Shown piece after piece: positions 53,141 to 62,538 of a DNA stretch of 64,000 nt. This DNA is from Priestia abyssalis. Lineage in GTDB: Bacteria; Bacillota; Bacilli; Bacillales; Bacillaceae_H. The DNA lies in the NCBI RefSeq assembly GCF_002019595.1, contig NZ_KV917369.1, forward strand, positions 3,488,624 to 3,552,623, written 5' to 3'. Position 1 is the first letter of the stretch, and each line of letters opens with the position of its first letter. The notes under the pieces were generated by a model. That model saw only the letters and a program-made list of their open reading frames with translations, ran no database searches and was not told the origin of the DNA. The position numbers and the translations under genes are program-made.

Positions 53141-53787
53141 TAAACCTCTCGAGCCATTTTGACGTTATTCACATATTCTCTTGCATATTCAGTAATCTTA
53201 GCAAAATCACCTGTTTTCGCCGGGGCGACTAAATTTCCCCCGACGCCAACAGCGACACAGCCATTTTTGATCCATTGACCGACATTTTCTAAGTCGACTC
53301 CACCTGTAGGCATGAGATTAATTTGCGGAAGAGGGCCTTTTACTGCCTTCACGAAATCGGGTCCAAACCCACTTCCGGGGAAGAGTTTTATAATATCTGA
53401 TCCGTATTCTAGTGCCCGCTTCATTTCGGTTATCGTCAGGCAGCCGGGCATATAAGGGATTTGATAGAGATTACATAATTTCGCTGTTTCTTCATCAAAG
53501 CTTGGGCTGACAACAAACTGCGCACCCGCCAAAATAGCGATTCGTGCCGTTGTCACATCCAACACAGTGCCTGCGCCAATGACCACATTGCTATTATTCT
53601 CATAATGGGCCAATAACGTTTTTATGACCTCATCGGCACCATTGACTGTAAAAGTCACTTCAATTCCTGTAATCCCGCCTTCAATGCATGCATCTGAAAT
53701 CTTTAAAGCATCTTCTTGCGAGTCTGCCCGAACAACCGCAACAACTCCGCCATCTGAAAGCTTTGATAATATATTAAATTTTTTCAT
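53140..53787 (-). CDS. kdgA: KDPG/KHG aldolase
   Basis: The protein has 215 residues. The class I aldolase Schiff-base lysine is in DIIKLFPGSGFGP (about residue 134), the catalytic Glu in GGITGIEVTF (about 42). It splits KDPG to pyruvate and glyceraldehyde-3-phosphate. It is the first gene of the kdgA-kdgK-kduI-kduD operon. Upstream lie TATAAG palindromes that may be operators. The start is ATG 53787 after GGGGTG. Confidence 0.93.
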   Translation of the reverse strand: MKKFNILSKLSDGGVVAVVRADSQEDALKISDACIEGGITGIEVTFTVNGADEVIKTLLAHYENNSNVVIGAGTVLDVTTARIAILAGAQFVVSPSFDEETAKLCNLYQIPYMPGCLTITEMKRALEYGSDIIKLFPGSGFGPDFVKAVKGPLPQINLMPTGGVDLENVGQWIKNGCVAVGVGGNLVAPAKTGDFAKITEYAREYVNNVKMAREV

Positions 53788-53829
53788 CGTGTCACCCCAA
53801 ACGTGGTTATCATTTAGAAATTAATGCGA

Positions 53830-54009
53830 TATAAGAACTTATACGTTGAGTATATAAACTCATGAAAGGGATTACAATTTGATTTGGCAAACATCTTAAA
53901 ATCTCAAACCATTATCTTAAGATTTTGTACATTATATAAGTCCACATAAAGAATGGAACACGGGTAAAGAACGCCCGTGTTCCCTTTTTTATGTATAAGC
54001 CGCTTATAC
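53830..54009. promoter_or_regulatory. Two TATAAG/CTTATA palindromes upstream of kdgA
   Basis: TATAAGAACTTATA (53830-53843) and GTATAAGCCGCTTATAC (53993-54009, perfect) share half-sites. They bracket the kdgA promoter region and could be operators for a uronate repressor. Confidence 0.45.
53955..53990 (+). terminator. Strong hairpin with T tract, plus-strand oriented
   Basis: GGAACACGGG (53955-53964) pairs with CCCGTGTTCC (53974-53983), then CTTTTTT. All neighbouring genes are on the minus strand, so its orientation is odd. Confidence 0.6.
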
Positions 54010-54050
54010 GAAGACCTTTGTGGGATTATTCGAAAAAGATCGGACGAAAA

Positions 54051-54102
54051 AAAGGGTCAGATCCTCCTAACTCATTGGTTTGGCGGGAGGTTCAGACCCT
54101 TT
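54051..54102 (-). terminator. Terminator of the second two-component operon
   Basis: AAAGGGTCTGAACCTCC and GGAGGATCTGACCCTTT pair with one mismatch; TTTTTCG follows on the minus strand. Confidence 0.85.
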
Positions 54103-54124
54103 CACATCGTTCTAAAGCTTGATT

Positions 54125-55678
54125 TTATTTAAACTGCTTTTTATACTCGGCAGGAGTATAGCCGGTAAATTTTTTAAAACAAATACTAAAATATTGAGGG
54201 TTGTTATAGCCGACTTTTTCACAAACTTCATACGTTTTCCGATCACCTTCACGCAATTCTTCCATGGCCTTTTTCATCCTTAACTCCAACAAGAAATCTC
54301 CAAAATTAAATCCTTTTTCGAGTTTAAATAAATTGCTTAAATACGGAGTACTAACATGGATAAATTCAGCCACCTTTTTGAGTGTTAAGGTGCTGTCGTG
54401 AAAGTGATCTTTAATATACATAATCGCTTGATCAACATGGCTGAAATGATTCTTATCTTCTTTTTTATACATTTCATCACACCATTGTTGAATAAGGCGA
54501 TTCAGAATCTCTATCATTTTTGAAAGGGTTTCCATTTTTATGATATCTTGATAAACATCCGATGAATTAAAACTATTAATTTCTTCCTTTTTCCATTTTT
54601 CAACTTCGAAAAAGAGCATCGTACTAAACTTTAGGGCGAGGATTTTTAAATCAGTCAAAGGCACGGACTTCTTTTCAAGAATGGCTTTATTTAATTGATT
54701 AAGCGTTTCCCTCACCTTTTCAGGTATTCCTAACTTAATTTGAATTTCTAATTCAGACTCTAACTCTTTTAATCGATCTTCTGTTTCTTCCTTACTTGAA
54801 ACAGTATCTTCAAAAGAAAATATCCTGCCTGTCCCCATAATATGTCTGAGATCCATCGCTAAACGTGATTCAAGCAATGATTTGCCTAATTCAAATAAAT
54901 TTGGATATGTTCGCCCAAGCGTAATCGTTACAGAATGTTCGAGGACATTATAAGAATGAAATAATTCTTGCGCCATCTGCCCCTTCCTTACATCATTTTC
55001 ACCTTCCAGAGATAAAAGGATGGCGTATTCATTAGGATCAATATTCATGACAATAAAGTCACTCTGTAAAAAAAAGGAAGAAGCAACCTCTGTCAGCTTT
55101 CGTTTACATTCATCCTGAAAGCCAATAGGAGAATGAACAAGTACCGCGGCAAATTCAGGTCCTTCTAACTCAACCCCAAGCTCTGCTAATTCCTTCTCCA
55201 CATCCATCCGCTGCACTCCTTCCTTCATCAACTCTTGAAAGAATTTTTGCTGAAGGTAAGGCAAGGATTCGATGATTCTTTTTTCTTTTTTTGTTTCCTG
55301 TTCCCAATCTGCCGCTGCTTCTTTTGCTTTACTTAGCAATTGATCTGAGTCCACCGGCTTTAATAAATAATCATATGCTTTGAGTTTTACTGCTTGATGA
55401 GCGTATTTAAAATCTTCGAAGCCTGTCAGAAAAATAATTCTCGTTTCCGGACTAATTTCTCTTATTTTTTTTCCCATTTCTAAGCCATCCATAAATGGCA
55501 TATTAATATCCGAGATGACGACTTGTGGCTGCTCCTTTTCGATTAACCCGAGTGCCATCTCCCCATCGCCTGCTTCCCCTGCAACGATAAATCCATGCTC
55601 ATTCCACTTGATGGACTGACAAATCCCACGACGAATAATACGATCATCTTCAACAACAATCACTTTATACATTTTCAT
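54125..55678 (-). CDS. YesN-like response regulator with AraC domain (pectin island)
   Basis: The protein has 517 residues. The receiver domain has VVEDD (8-12), phospho-acceptor Asp57 in QVVISDINMPFMDG and the Lys in YLLKPVDSDQL. A long linker of about 280 residues follows, then an AraC helix-turn-helix pair (TLKKVAEFIHVSTPYLSNLFKLEKGFNFGDFL and VGYNNPQYFSICFKKFTGYTPAEYKKQ). Its start overlaps the kinase stop by 14 bases. It probably activates the oligouronide importer and uronate genes around it. Confidence 0.93.
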   Translation of the reverse strand: MKMYKVIVVEDDRIIRRGICQSIKWNEHGFIVAGEAGDGEMALGLIEKEQPQVVISDINMPFMDGLEMGKKIREISPETRIIFLTGFEDFKYAHQAVKLKAYDYLLKPVDSDQLLSKAKEAAADWEQETKKEKRIIESLPYLQQKFFQELMKEGVQRMDVEKELAELGVELEGPEFAAVLVHSPIGFQDECKRKLTEVASSFFLQSDFIVMNIDPNEYAILLSLEGENDVRKGQMAQELFHSYNVLEHSVTITLGRTYPNLFELGKSLLESRLAMDLRHIMGTGRIFSFEDTVSSKEETEDRLKELESELEIQIKLGIPEKVRETLNQLNKAILEKKSVPLTDLKILALKFSTMLFFEVEKWKKEEINSFNSSDVYQDIIKMETLSKMIEILNRLIQQWCDEMYKKEDKNHFSHVDQAIMYIKDHFHDSTLTLKKVAEFIHVSTPYLSNLFKLEKGFNFGDFLLELRMKKAMEELREGDRKTYEVCEKVGYNNPQYFSICFKKFTGYTPAEYKKQFK

Positions 55679-57470
55679 TGATCTCCCCTTTTGTTTTGGG
55701 AATAAGAATGCTCACCACTGTGCCATGACCAGGTTCACTTGATATATGTAAACCATATTCTTGTCCAAAGTGAATTTTAATTCGTTCATTTACACTTTTT
55801 AGCCCAATTCCAATAAAGCTCTTTTTCTCTTGAAAGGAAGCTTCCATTTCTCTTGAAATTTCTAGTAATTTTTCTTTTTCAATTCCGTTCCCATTATCGG
55901 CTACCTCCAGATGTATCACTTCTCCCGTCTGATAGCCTTTTATTATAATCTTCCCTTGCCCTCGTTTCTGCTTTACTCCATGGTAAATGGCGTTTTCGAT
56001 CAGAGGCTGCAATGAAAGTTTAATAATGTTATAGGGCAAAATGTCATTTTCAACGTTAATTTCGTAGGCGAAGTCGTCCCCATAACGCATTTCCTGGATA
56101 AATAAATAATGCTCAATATGCTCGATCTCTTCCTTAATGGAAATTATTTCTTTCCCTTTACTAATTCCGATACGAAAAAAGCTTGAGAGAGCGCTTACCA
56201 TTTGGCTCGCATCCTTATTCAGTCCCATATCACATAACCCTTTAATCGAATAAAGCGTATTATAAAGAAAATGAGGATTGATTTGCGCATGCATAACAGC
56301 AAATTCTAATTGCCGTTTCTCCTCCTGCTCTAACCGAATCTGGTCCATCAATGTTTGAATTCGATAAAATAACTCTTTAAACCCATTATGAAGGATTTTC
56401 ATTTCTTCTGGACCAGACGTTTCATCATAAAATTCAAGGCTCTTTTTATTCATTGTGCGCATTTGTTCAGCCATTTTTTCAAATGGTTTTGAAATATACT
56501 TTCCAACGAAGGAGGTTAGAAAGATGGCACTAATAATCATCATTAAGATGAAAAAAACAGTAGAATGTTTAATATAATTTACTTTGTTCAAAATTTCATT
56601 TTCAGGAACGACTGCTGCCAGTTTCCAGTCATTTGCCTGGATTGTATCATAAATGACGATCATATCTTCTCCAGCAGCGCTTTCATAAGTGAATTGCCCG
56701 CTCTCTTTTTTCGTATTTTGAAGGGAATAAAGCGTTTTGTTATCCAGCCTATATTCCGTTTTAACGTCCTTAGATTCATATTTCCCGTTTGGACTAATAA
56801 GCGTCAGATATCCATTTTCCCCGATTAACGATTTGTTCAACACTTGTTCAAAATAATCATCTCGCAGATTAAATAGGATAATCCCTTTATCAGAAGTGGA
56901 GCCTCTCTCAATTAATCTAAATACTGACATCACTTGATCATTTGTATTAAAGATTTGATCTTGATGGATATTTCTCCAATAAAAACCCTCTTTACTTCCC
57001 TTATATCGGTTAAAATAATCATTATACGGTACCGATGGGTTCGAAGTATAATCACTATGATAAAGCAAAAATTCTCCTTGATTGAGGTCAATTAGGACGG
57101 ATTCCAGTATGACGTTATATCGGGAATATACCAGCTGCAAACTCTTATCAATCTCCACATAATACTCTGGTTTAATTTCTGATTCCTTGGTTCCGATTAA
57201 GTTTAAAATCCTTGGGTCGCTCGAAACAGAAACGAGTTGCTGAAAAACGTCTGAAAGCATATAGTCTAAATAATTTTTTGTTTGGAAAATCGTATCATTG
57301 ACATTTTTATATGCATTTTCTTCAATTTGTGCGGTTGCAAGCATAGAAGACACCCATCCAGAAATGGATATAAAAATAATAATGATAGGTAAATAGAGAG
57401 TGTTAATCGTTGATTTAATCGAGTACAAGAAATATTTCCGAATTAAGTTCTTTATTTTCTTTACCATCAT
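55665..57470 (-). CDS. YesM-like sensor histidine kinase (pectin island)
   Basis: The protein has 601 residues. Membrane segments at about 20-42 and 305-325 enclose an extracellular sensor region. A HAMP segment follows (FVGKYISKPFEKMAEQMRTM), then the phosphorylated His in VMHAQINPHFLYNTLYSIKGL and an ATPase domain with VADNGNGIEKEKL and GIGLKSVNERI. It pairs with the regulator gene it overlaps. Position next to the GH105 and importer genes suggests sensing of pectin fragments. Confidence 0.93.
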   Translation of the reverse strand: MMVKKIKNLIRKYFLYSIKSTINTLYLPIIIIFISISGWVSSMLATAQIEENAYKNVNDTIFQTKNYLDYMLSDVFQQLVSVSSDPRILNLIGTKESEIKPEYYVEIDKSLQLVYSRYNVILESVLIDLNQGEFLLYHSDYTSNPSVPYNDYFNRYKGSKEGFYWRNIHQDQIFNTNDQVMSVFRLIERGSTSDKGIILFNLRDDYFEQVLNKSLIGENGYLTLISPNGKYESKDVKTEYRLDNKTLYSLQNTKKESGQFTYESAAGEDMIVIYDTIQANDWKLAAVVPENEILNKVNYIKHSTVFFILMMIISAIFLTSFVGKYISKPFEKMAEQMRTMNKKSLEFYDETSGPEEMKILHNGFKELFYRIQTLMDQIRLEQEEKRQLEFAVMHAQINPHFLYNTLYSIKGLCDMGLNKDASQMVSALSSFFRIGISKGKEIISIKEEIEHIEHYLFIQEMRYGDDFAYEINVENDILPYNIIKLSLQPLIENAIYHGVKQKRGQGKIIIKGYQTGEVIHLEVADNGNGIEKEKLLEISREMEASFQEKKSFIGIGLKSVNERIKIHFGQEYGLHISSEPGHGTVVSILIPKTKGEINENV

Positions 57471-57808
57471 GTACGCTCTCCTAATAGAAACAAGATAGAA
57501 GATTGCCTCCCCTATTTAAACAATAACCGATATGATGTAAGCGGTAAATAAAATTTTCTATCCGATTCCGAATATATTGAATTTTCATTACATTGTGTAA
57601 CTATATAGATTGATGTAGAAAATTCGACATGACCAAAAAACGGCCATACCCAATTTTCTAGACTCAAGCGGCTGACACCCCCTTTTAGGGCTGGTGCCAT
57701 CCCCATAGATGAACCTTTGAAGGTAATTCAAGTTGTCTGGATGACCCATTGTGAGGCCTCTCAATTGAATGAAGAAGTGTCGGGTTACTAAGTGAAGTGT
57801 ATATAAAT
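57471..57808. other. Intergenic region with decayed repeat material
   Basis: Besides the repeat at 57601-57658, no gene is credible here. A minus-strand open frame of 64 codons reads through the repeat and has no ribosome binding site. Confidence 0.4.
57601..57658 (+). repeat. Intergenic repeat, copy 2 (first copy at 33440)
   Basis: It shares 46 bases with 33440-33485 with four differences, starting CTATATAGATTGAT and containing CATGACCAAA and AACGGCCAT. Orientation is the same. The palindrome is less perfect here. Confidence 0.6.
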
Positions 57809-57840
57809 ATAGAAGCTTCCAATAAAATGGAAGCTTCTAT
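57809..57840 (-). terminator. Terminator of the GH105 gene
   Basis: ATAGAAGCTTCC and GGAAGCTTCTAT pair perfectly; ATTTATATAC follows on the minus strand. Confidence 0.75.
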
Positions 57841-57845
57841 TCTAG

Positions 57846-58955
57846 TTATTCCTTTATCAGGTCGTAATACGCCATACTTCCCAAAATAAACGCCCCTATA
57901 CCATGTAAATCATTTTCAGATGTTGGGCGGTCCACATAGTAGTCATACACACCAGCCGAAGTTCCAATACAAATTCCGCTTAAAGTAAGTGTAGATTCCT
58001 TTTCTTCCACCATATGCTCTAACAATCCTTTATAAGCTTTATCTGCTGCCGCACGATAGGAGTCATCTACATAGCCATGCTGAATTCCTTTCGCGATGAA
58101 ATAAAGGAATAATGCAGAACAAGAGGATTCTAACCAGTTGTCTTCAAGGCCGCCTTTATCAACAATCTGATGCCATAAACCCGTTTTGTCATCTTGGAAG
58201 TGAACAATCGCTGGAATGAAGCTTTGAAGCGATTGAATTAACTGCTCTTGTCCTCGCTTTCGATCTCCTAAAAGCTCTAATAAATCAATCAATGCTGTGC
58301 CATACCAGCCGACAGAGCGTCCCCAAAATTCCGGTGAACATCCTGTTTCAGCATTCGCCCATGGCTGGACCTTCTTTTCATCCCATGCATGGTAAAGCAG
58401 ACCTGTTTTCTCGTCTGTCATATGTTTTCTCATTAATTTTTCTTGCAGAAGGACCGTTTGAATTAATTCTTCTTCATGGAAATGCTGGCTATAAAGAATC
58501 ATGAATGGTCCGCCCATAAAGAGACCATCTAACCACATTTGATATGGGTATTTTTCTTTATGCCAGAAGCCATTTTCTGATGTTCTATTGAGCGTATCTA
58601 AAGCACTCCTTAATCGCTTAGCCGCAATCATATACCTTGGGTCTTTTGTTTCTTCATATAATGGAAACAGCAGAATTCCTGCCATTGTTGAGTCAAGCTC
58701 ATCTCTCGCGAAGCGCACATTTCCATGCTCATCAATTAAATGATCGAAATAGGCTTTAATATAATCAAAATATTCTTTTTTACCTGTTGCTTGATAGACT
58801 CTGTACATTCCATACAGAAATACACCTTGATGGTAGTGAAAATCATGGACAGGCGGCAGTTCTTCGGCACGAAATGTTTGCATTAAAGCTTGACATGCCT
58901 TTTCTGCCATCAATAATGGAGTTTCAGTTGCGATTTTTTCTGTTGTCTTTCCCAT
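57846..58955 (-). CDS. GH105 unsaturated galacturonyl/rhamnogalacturonyl hydrolase
   Basis: The protein has 369 residues, no signal peptide, and the (alpha/alpha)6 barrel pattern of YteR/YesR. QMWLDGLFMGGPFMILYS holds the catalytic Asp (about 145), and FWGRSVGWYGTALIDLLELL and NWLESSCSALFLYFIAKG are family motifs. It hydrates the double bond of unsaturated galacturonate at the end of imported oligomers, releasing 5-keto-4-deoxyuronate for KduI. It is the last gene of the importer operon. Confidence 0.93.
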   Translation of the reverse strand: MGKTTEKIATETPLLMAEKACQALMQTFRAEELPPVHDFHYHQGVFLYGMYRVYQATGKKEYFDYIKAYFDHLIDEHGNVRFARDELDSTMAGILLFPLYEETKDPRYMIAAKRLRSALDTLNRTSENGFWHKEKYPYQMWLDGLFMGGPFMILYSQHFHEEELIQTVLLQEKLMRKHMTDEKTGLLYHAWDEKKVQPWANAETGCSPEFWGRSVGWYGTALIDLLELLGDRKRGQEQLIQSLQSFIPAIVHFQDDKTGLWHQIVDKGGLEDNWLESSCSALFLYFIAKGIQHGYVDDSYRAAADKAYKGLLEHMVEEKESTLTLSGICIGTSAGVYDYYVDRPTSENDLHGIGAFILGSMAYYDLIKE

Positions 58956-59169
58956 TGTTCATTCCCCTTTTCTTGAAAGAGATTTTACTTATATTGACAT
59001 GATTGGGCTGAATCTTTGCTTGCCCGTTTGTTTTCTCCCATATGAACTCGCAGTCCCCCAAAAGCAGGTGAATGTAACTGCCAAAATATACCGAGATTTT
59101 GTAGATGAAGCTTTTCCATAGTTCATTCAGTGGAGACAATCCTCCACTGAATGAAGTTTACGTTCGTTC

Positions 59170-60516
59170 TTATTTCTTAAACGTCTTATCATATTTTGCT
59201 TTTGAATCTGCAATTGCCTTTGCCCATTCATCTAAAAATTCTTTGGCGGTCTTTTGGCCGCTCATCACTTGTTGGATGCCAGGGTCTACTAAATTATCAA
59301 GAATCGAACGATAATCTGGCAAGTAGAATGGCGGTTCGTAAAGCTTTGTTTCAGGGTTTTCGTACACTTCAAACGCTACCTTGATATGCTGTGAATTTTG
59401 TACCCACTCATCATCCAATACATCGGAGTTGGTTGGGATTTGACCAGTAGCTTCATTCCATAAGCTCTGTGCTTCTTCAGAGTTAACAAACTCGGCAAAT
59501 TTCCAAGCAGCATCAGGATGTTCAGAACCCTTGAAGAGTGCCACATTGACAGCGTTTCCACCTTCGGCGACATATTGACCATCCGCTGTCTTAGGCAGCG
59601 GAAGCGTCTTAAATGTACCTTCTTCTAATGACTTCTTGTGTTCACCGTAAGAACCAACATTGTGGTGTACCATGGCAACAACACCCGTATCGAAGCCTGC
59701 AATCATTTCCTTATAACCATTTGTGATATCACTCTTTGGAGTGAATTTTTCGTAGTAGGATAGATATTTCTCAACGAATTCTACATGTTTAGGGTCATTG
59801 ATATTTACTTTGCCATCTTTCCCAAAGTAATCTAAACCGCTATAAGCAAACATTAAACGCTGCAACTGGAAAGATCCGCCTGCACCGCCGCGGATGGTAT
59901 ATCCATAGCGGCCGTTATCCTTATCCGTCATTTTTTCGATCGCTGTAAAGAATTCATCAAATGTTTCTGGTTCTTTTACCCCTGCTTCCTCAAACCAATT
60001 TGTACGAATCCAGATTGTATCTAAGTTTTGAGCATATGGAAGCCCATACAGTTTGTCATCTTGTGTCATTTTCTTATTAAACTCGATCGCGTTTGCATTC
60101 ATTTTATCCTTTAATTCAGAACCTTCATAATACTCATCAAGAGGAAGTAACGCTTCACGCATAGAGAATTCTGGCAGCCATGTTGTTTGAACAGATCCGA
60201 CGTCCGGAGTATCATTTGCCGCAATGGCCGCATCATATTTAGATTTAGCCGACTTATTCGGAATCCCTACATACTCCACGTCAATACTTGGATTTTCTTC
60301 TTCGAACTGTTTAATCACTTCTTCCCATAGCGGTGTGCGTTCTGGTCCTGCATTCTCATCCCAGAACGTAATCTTCACAGGCTCATCTGACTTGCTTCCT
60401 GAATCTTTTGGTGTCGAAGATGTTTCATCCCCGCCGCTGCAACCAGCAAGCAGAAACCCTGAAGCCATTGAAAGTGCTAAAACGGAATGTGTGCATTTTC
60501 TCTTTTTCATAAACAT
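59170..60516 (-). CDS. ABC sugar-binding lipoprotein (pectin island)
   Basis: The protein has 448 residues. The lipoprotein signal ends at the lipobox LLAGC with Cys26. The mature part is a family 1 solute-binding protein (KITFWDENAGPERTPLWEEVIKQFEEENPSIDVEYV, GFDTGVVAMVHHNVGSYG, FKGSEHPDAAWKFAEFV). It should bind oligogalacturonides or unsaturated rhamnogalacturonan pieces and feed the two permeases encoded upstream. The start is ATG 60516 after GGGGG. Confidence 0.92.
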   Translation of the reverse strand: MFMKKRKCTHSVLALSMASGFLLAGCSGGDETSSTPKDSGSKSDEPVKITFWDENAGPERTPLWEEVIKQFEEENPSIDVEYVGIPNKSAKSKYDAAIAANDTPDVGSVQTTWLPEFSMREALLPLDEYYEGSELKDKMNANAIEFNKKMTQDDKLYGLPYAQNLDTIWIRTNWFEEAGVKEPETFDEFFTAIEKMTDKDNGRYGYTIRGGAGGSFQLQRLMFAYSGLDYFGKDGKVNINDPKHVEFVEKYLSYYEKFTPKSDITNGYKEMIAGFDTGVVAMVHHNVGSYGEHKKSLEEGTFKTLPLPKTADGQYVAEGGNAVNVALFKGSEHPDAAWKFAEFVNSEEAQSLWNEATGQIPTNSDVLDDEWVQNSQHIKVAFEVYENPETKLYEPPFYLPDYRSILDNLVDPGIQQVMSGQKTAKEFLDEWAKAIADSKAKYDKTFKK

Positions 60517-60560
60517 GATGTTACCCCCTTAATCTTTTTCATCATTCATTTATTACAAAA

Positions 60561-61397
60561 TTAGCCTTTGACAGCTCCACCCATTCCATTGACAAGGTGC
60601 TTCTGTGCGTAGGCAAATAATATAACTGCAGGAATTAAAGCAATCACACTTCCAGCTGCCAATGCTCCATAGTTGACGTTAAATTCTCCCATCATTGAAC
60701 TTAATCCGACAGGAAGGGTGAACTTGGATTGTTGATTGGTCAGCATCAAGGCCAGTAAAAATTCATTCCAAGTATAAATGAACGTAAATACTCCTGTTGC
60801 TACAATCCCTGGCAGCAGTAATGGAAAGACGACATAGCGCAAGGACTGCAATTTTGAACACCCATCAATCATGGCCGCTTCTTCCAATTCCTTTGGAACA
60901 TTTGAGATGAATCCTGCCATAAGAATCGTTGTAAACGGAATCTCAACTGCTGTATACGTAATGATCAGCGAAAGCGGATGACTAATTAATCCTAAATTTT
61001 TAAAAATGATAAATAATGGAATGATCATCATCGCTCGCGGGATGAACTGAGTACATAACAGCATCAGCATGAAACCCTTTTTCCCTGCGAATTTGTATCT
61101 GGACAGAGCGTAACCAGATAAAGTAGAGCAAATAAGAACAATGATAATCGTACAAATTCCGACGATTAGGCTATTTTTAAAGAATGTGGCAAATCCGATA
61201 TTGTTCCAGGCATATACAAAGTTTTCAACTGTTGGATTGGCTGGCATGTATTGCAGCGGCCGCTTGATAATATCTCCTTCCGGTTTCAATGCTGTATTGA
61301 TTGTCCAATAGATTGGAAACAAGGTAAAACTAAGCATTAACGCGAGAGGCAGATATAGAGTTAAGATTTTGTCTAATTTTTTATTTTTGGAAAACAT
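60561..61397 (-). CDS. ABC permease, MalG type (pectin island)
   Basis: The protein has 278 residues and six membrane segments. The EAA loop ELEEAAMIDGCSKLQSLRYVVFPLL is near residues 180-205. It forms the channel with the MalF-type partner, whose stop is 8 bases upstream. As with the first importer in the window, no ATPase gene is present. Confidence 0.92.
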   Translation of the reverse strand: MFSKNKKLDKILTLYLPLALMLSFTLFPIYWTINTALKPEGDIIKRPLQYMPANPTVENFVYAWNNIGFATFFKNSLIVGICTIIIVLICSTLSGYALSRYKFAGKKGFMLMLLCTQFIPRAMMIIPLFIIFKNLGLISHPLSLIITYTAVEIPFTTILMAGFISNVPKELEEAAMIDGCSKLQSLRYVVFPLLLPGIVATGVFTFIYTWNEFLLALMLTNQQSKFTLPVGLSSMMGEFNVNYGALAAGSVIALIPAVILFAYAQKHLVNGMGGAVKG

Positions 61398-61405
61398 CCT
61401 TCAAG

Positions 61406-62347
61406 TCACTCCTTTTCATAACGTGATAGCTTCAAATAAAGGATGGCAAAGACTAATAGAATACCAAATGAAACAACCGTTAATGCTGAACCATAACCGA
61501 AATTGCTTCCATGTACAGCTAAATCAGCAATATACATCGTTAGTGTGGTCGTTGAATGGGCAGGACCGCCGCCTGTTAAGTTGAATAGAAGATCGACGTT
61601 ATTAAATTCCCAAACGACCCGTAATAATGTGGTTAACACAATCGTATTTTTTAGTTGCGGCAGAGTGACGTAAATAAATGATTTCCATCTGCTTGCACCA
61701 TCCACTCGCGCTGCTTCATATAATTCGTTCGGAATACTTTGTAAGGAAGCTAATAGAGTAATCGCAAAGAAAGGAATTCCCCTCCATAATTCAGCGATCA
61801 CCACGGCTCCAAAAGCAGTAGATGTACTTGCTAGAAATGCCATCGGTTCGTTAATGATTCCCCATTTCATAAGCATGTCATTAAGAACACCCATATGTTC
61901 GTTGAACATCATTGACCACATAACGGAAGCAAGTACCCCCGAGATTGCCCAAGGAATAAAGGCAACTGCTCGTGCCAGCCCTCTAAATTTGAAAGTTTGA
62001 TTCAGCAATAAAGCCAAAATCATCCCAAACGTTAATTGAAGACCGACTTCTGATACAACCCATTTCAAACTATTGATTAAACTTGGGACAAACATTTGGT
62101 CTTGTGTAAAGATTTGTACAAAGTTATCAAGACCTGCAAAGCTATTGTAGTATGGTGCAGATATGTCATAGTTTTGAAGGCTATAGTAGAATACAGTCGC
62201 AATCGGGTAAAACAGAAAACTTAAAATAATGAGAAATGATGGCAAAATAAAAAGATAAGGTACCCATTTATCTTTCTTTATTTTCTTTTTATGAACCACC
62301 TTTTTACTGTTTACAGCTGTTTCAGGAAATCCTTGTGAATAACTCAT
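61406..62347 (-). CDS. ABC permease, MalF type (pectin island)
   Basis: The protein has 313 residues with a basic N-terminal tail (KKVVHKKKIKKDKWVPYLF) and six membrane segments from about 30. The EAA loop ELYEAARVDGASRWKSFIYVTLPQL is near 210-235. It is the first gene of the importer operon and is preceded by a cre-like site. The start is ATG 62347 after AGGAGG. Confidence 0.92.
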   Translation of the reverse strand: MSYSQGFPETAVNSKKVVHKKKIKKDKWVPYLFILPSFLIILSFLFYPIATVFYYSLQNYDISAPYYNSFAGLDNFVQIFTQDQMFVPSLINSLKWVVSEVGLQLTFGMILALLLNQTFKFRGLARAVAFIPWAISGVLASVMWSMMFNEHMGVLNDMLMKWGIINEPMAFLASTSTAFGAVVIAELWRGIPFFAITLLASLQSIPNELYEAARVDGASRWKSFIYVTLPQLKNTIVLTTLLRVVWEFNNVDLLFNLTGGGPAHSTTTLTMYIADLAVHGSNFGYGSALTVVSFGILLVFAILYLKLSRYEKE

Positions 62348-62379
62348 TTAGTTTCCTCCTTTCTGATTCCAATTGTAAA

Positions 62380-62393
62380 TGAAAACGGTTTCT
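62380..62393 (-). promoter_or_regulatory. cre-like site upstream of the oligouronide importer
   Basis: TGAAAACGGTTTCT matches TGWNANCGNTNWCA except at the last position. It lies 33 bases before the first permease start. Confidence 0.6.
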
Positions 62394-62479
62394 TTAATAA
62401 TTAAAGATTTTAAGATGATTGATTAAAATTTTAAGATATTTTAGGAAATTTATTTTTACCCCATTTTTTACAGCAAAAA

Positions 62480-62520
62480 AAACATACGAGTCGTCCTTGA
62501 ATAAGGAATTTCGTATGTTT
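62480..62520 (-). terminator. Terminator of the Gfo/Idh/MocA gene
   Basis: AAACATACGA and TCGTATGTTT pair perfectly, with a nested TCCTT/AAGGA; on the minus strand a run of eight T follows. Confidence 0.85.
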
Positions 62521-62538
62521 TATTAAAATTCTTCCCTT

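Noticed and set aside
57512-57706. Minus-strand frame of 64 codons through the repeat
   Set aside because: It is created by the repeat sequence; the other repeat copy does not keep the frame open.
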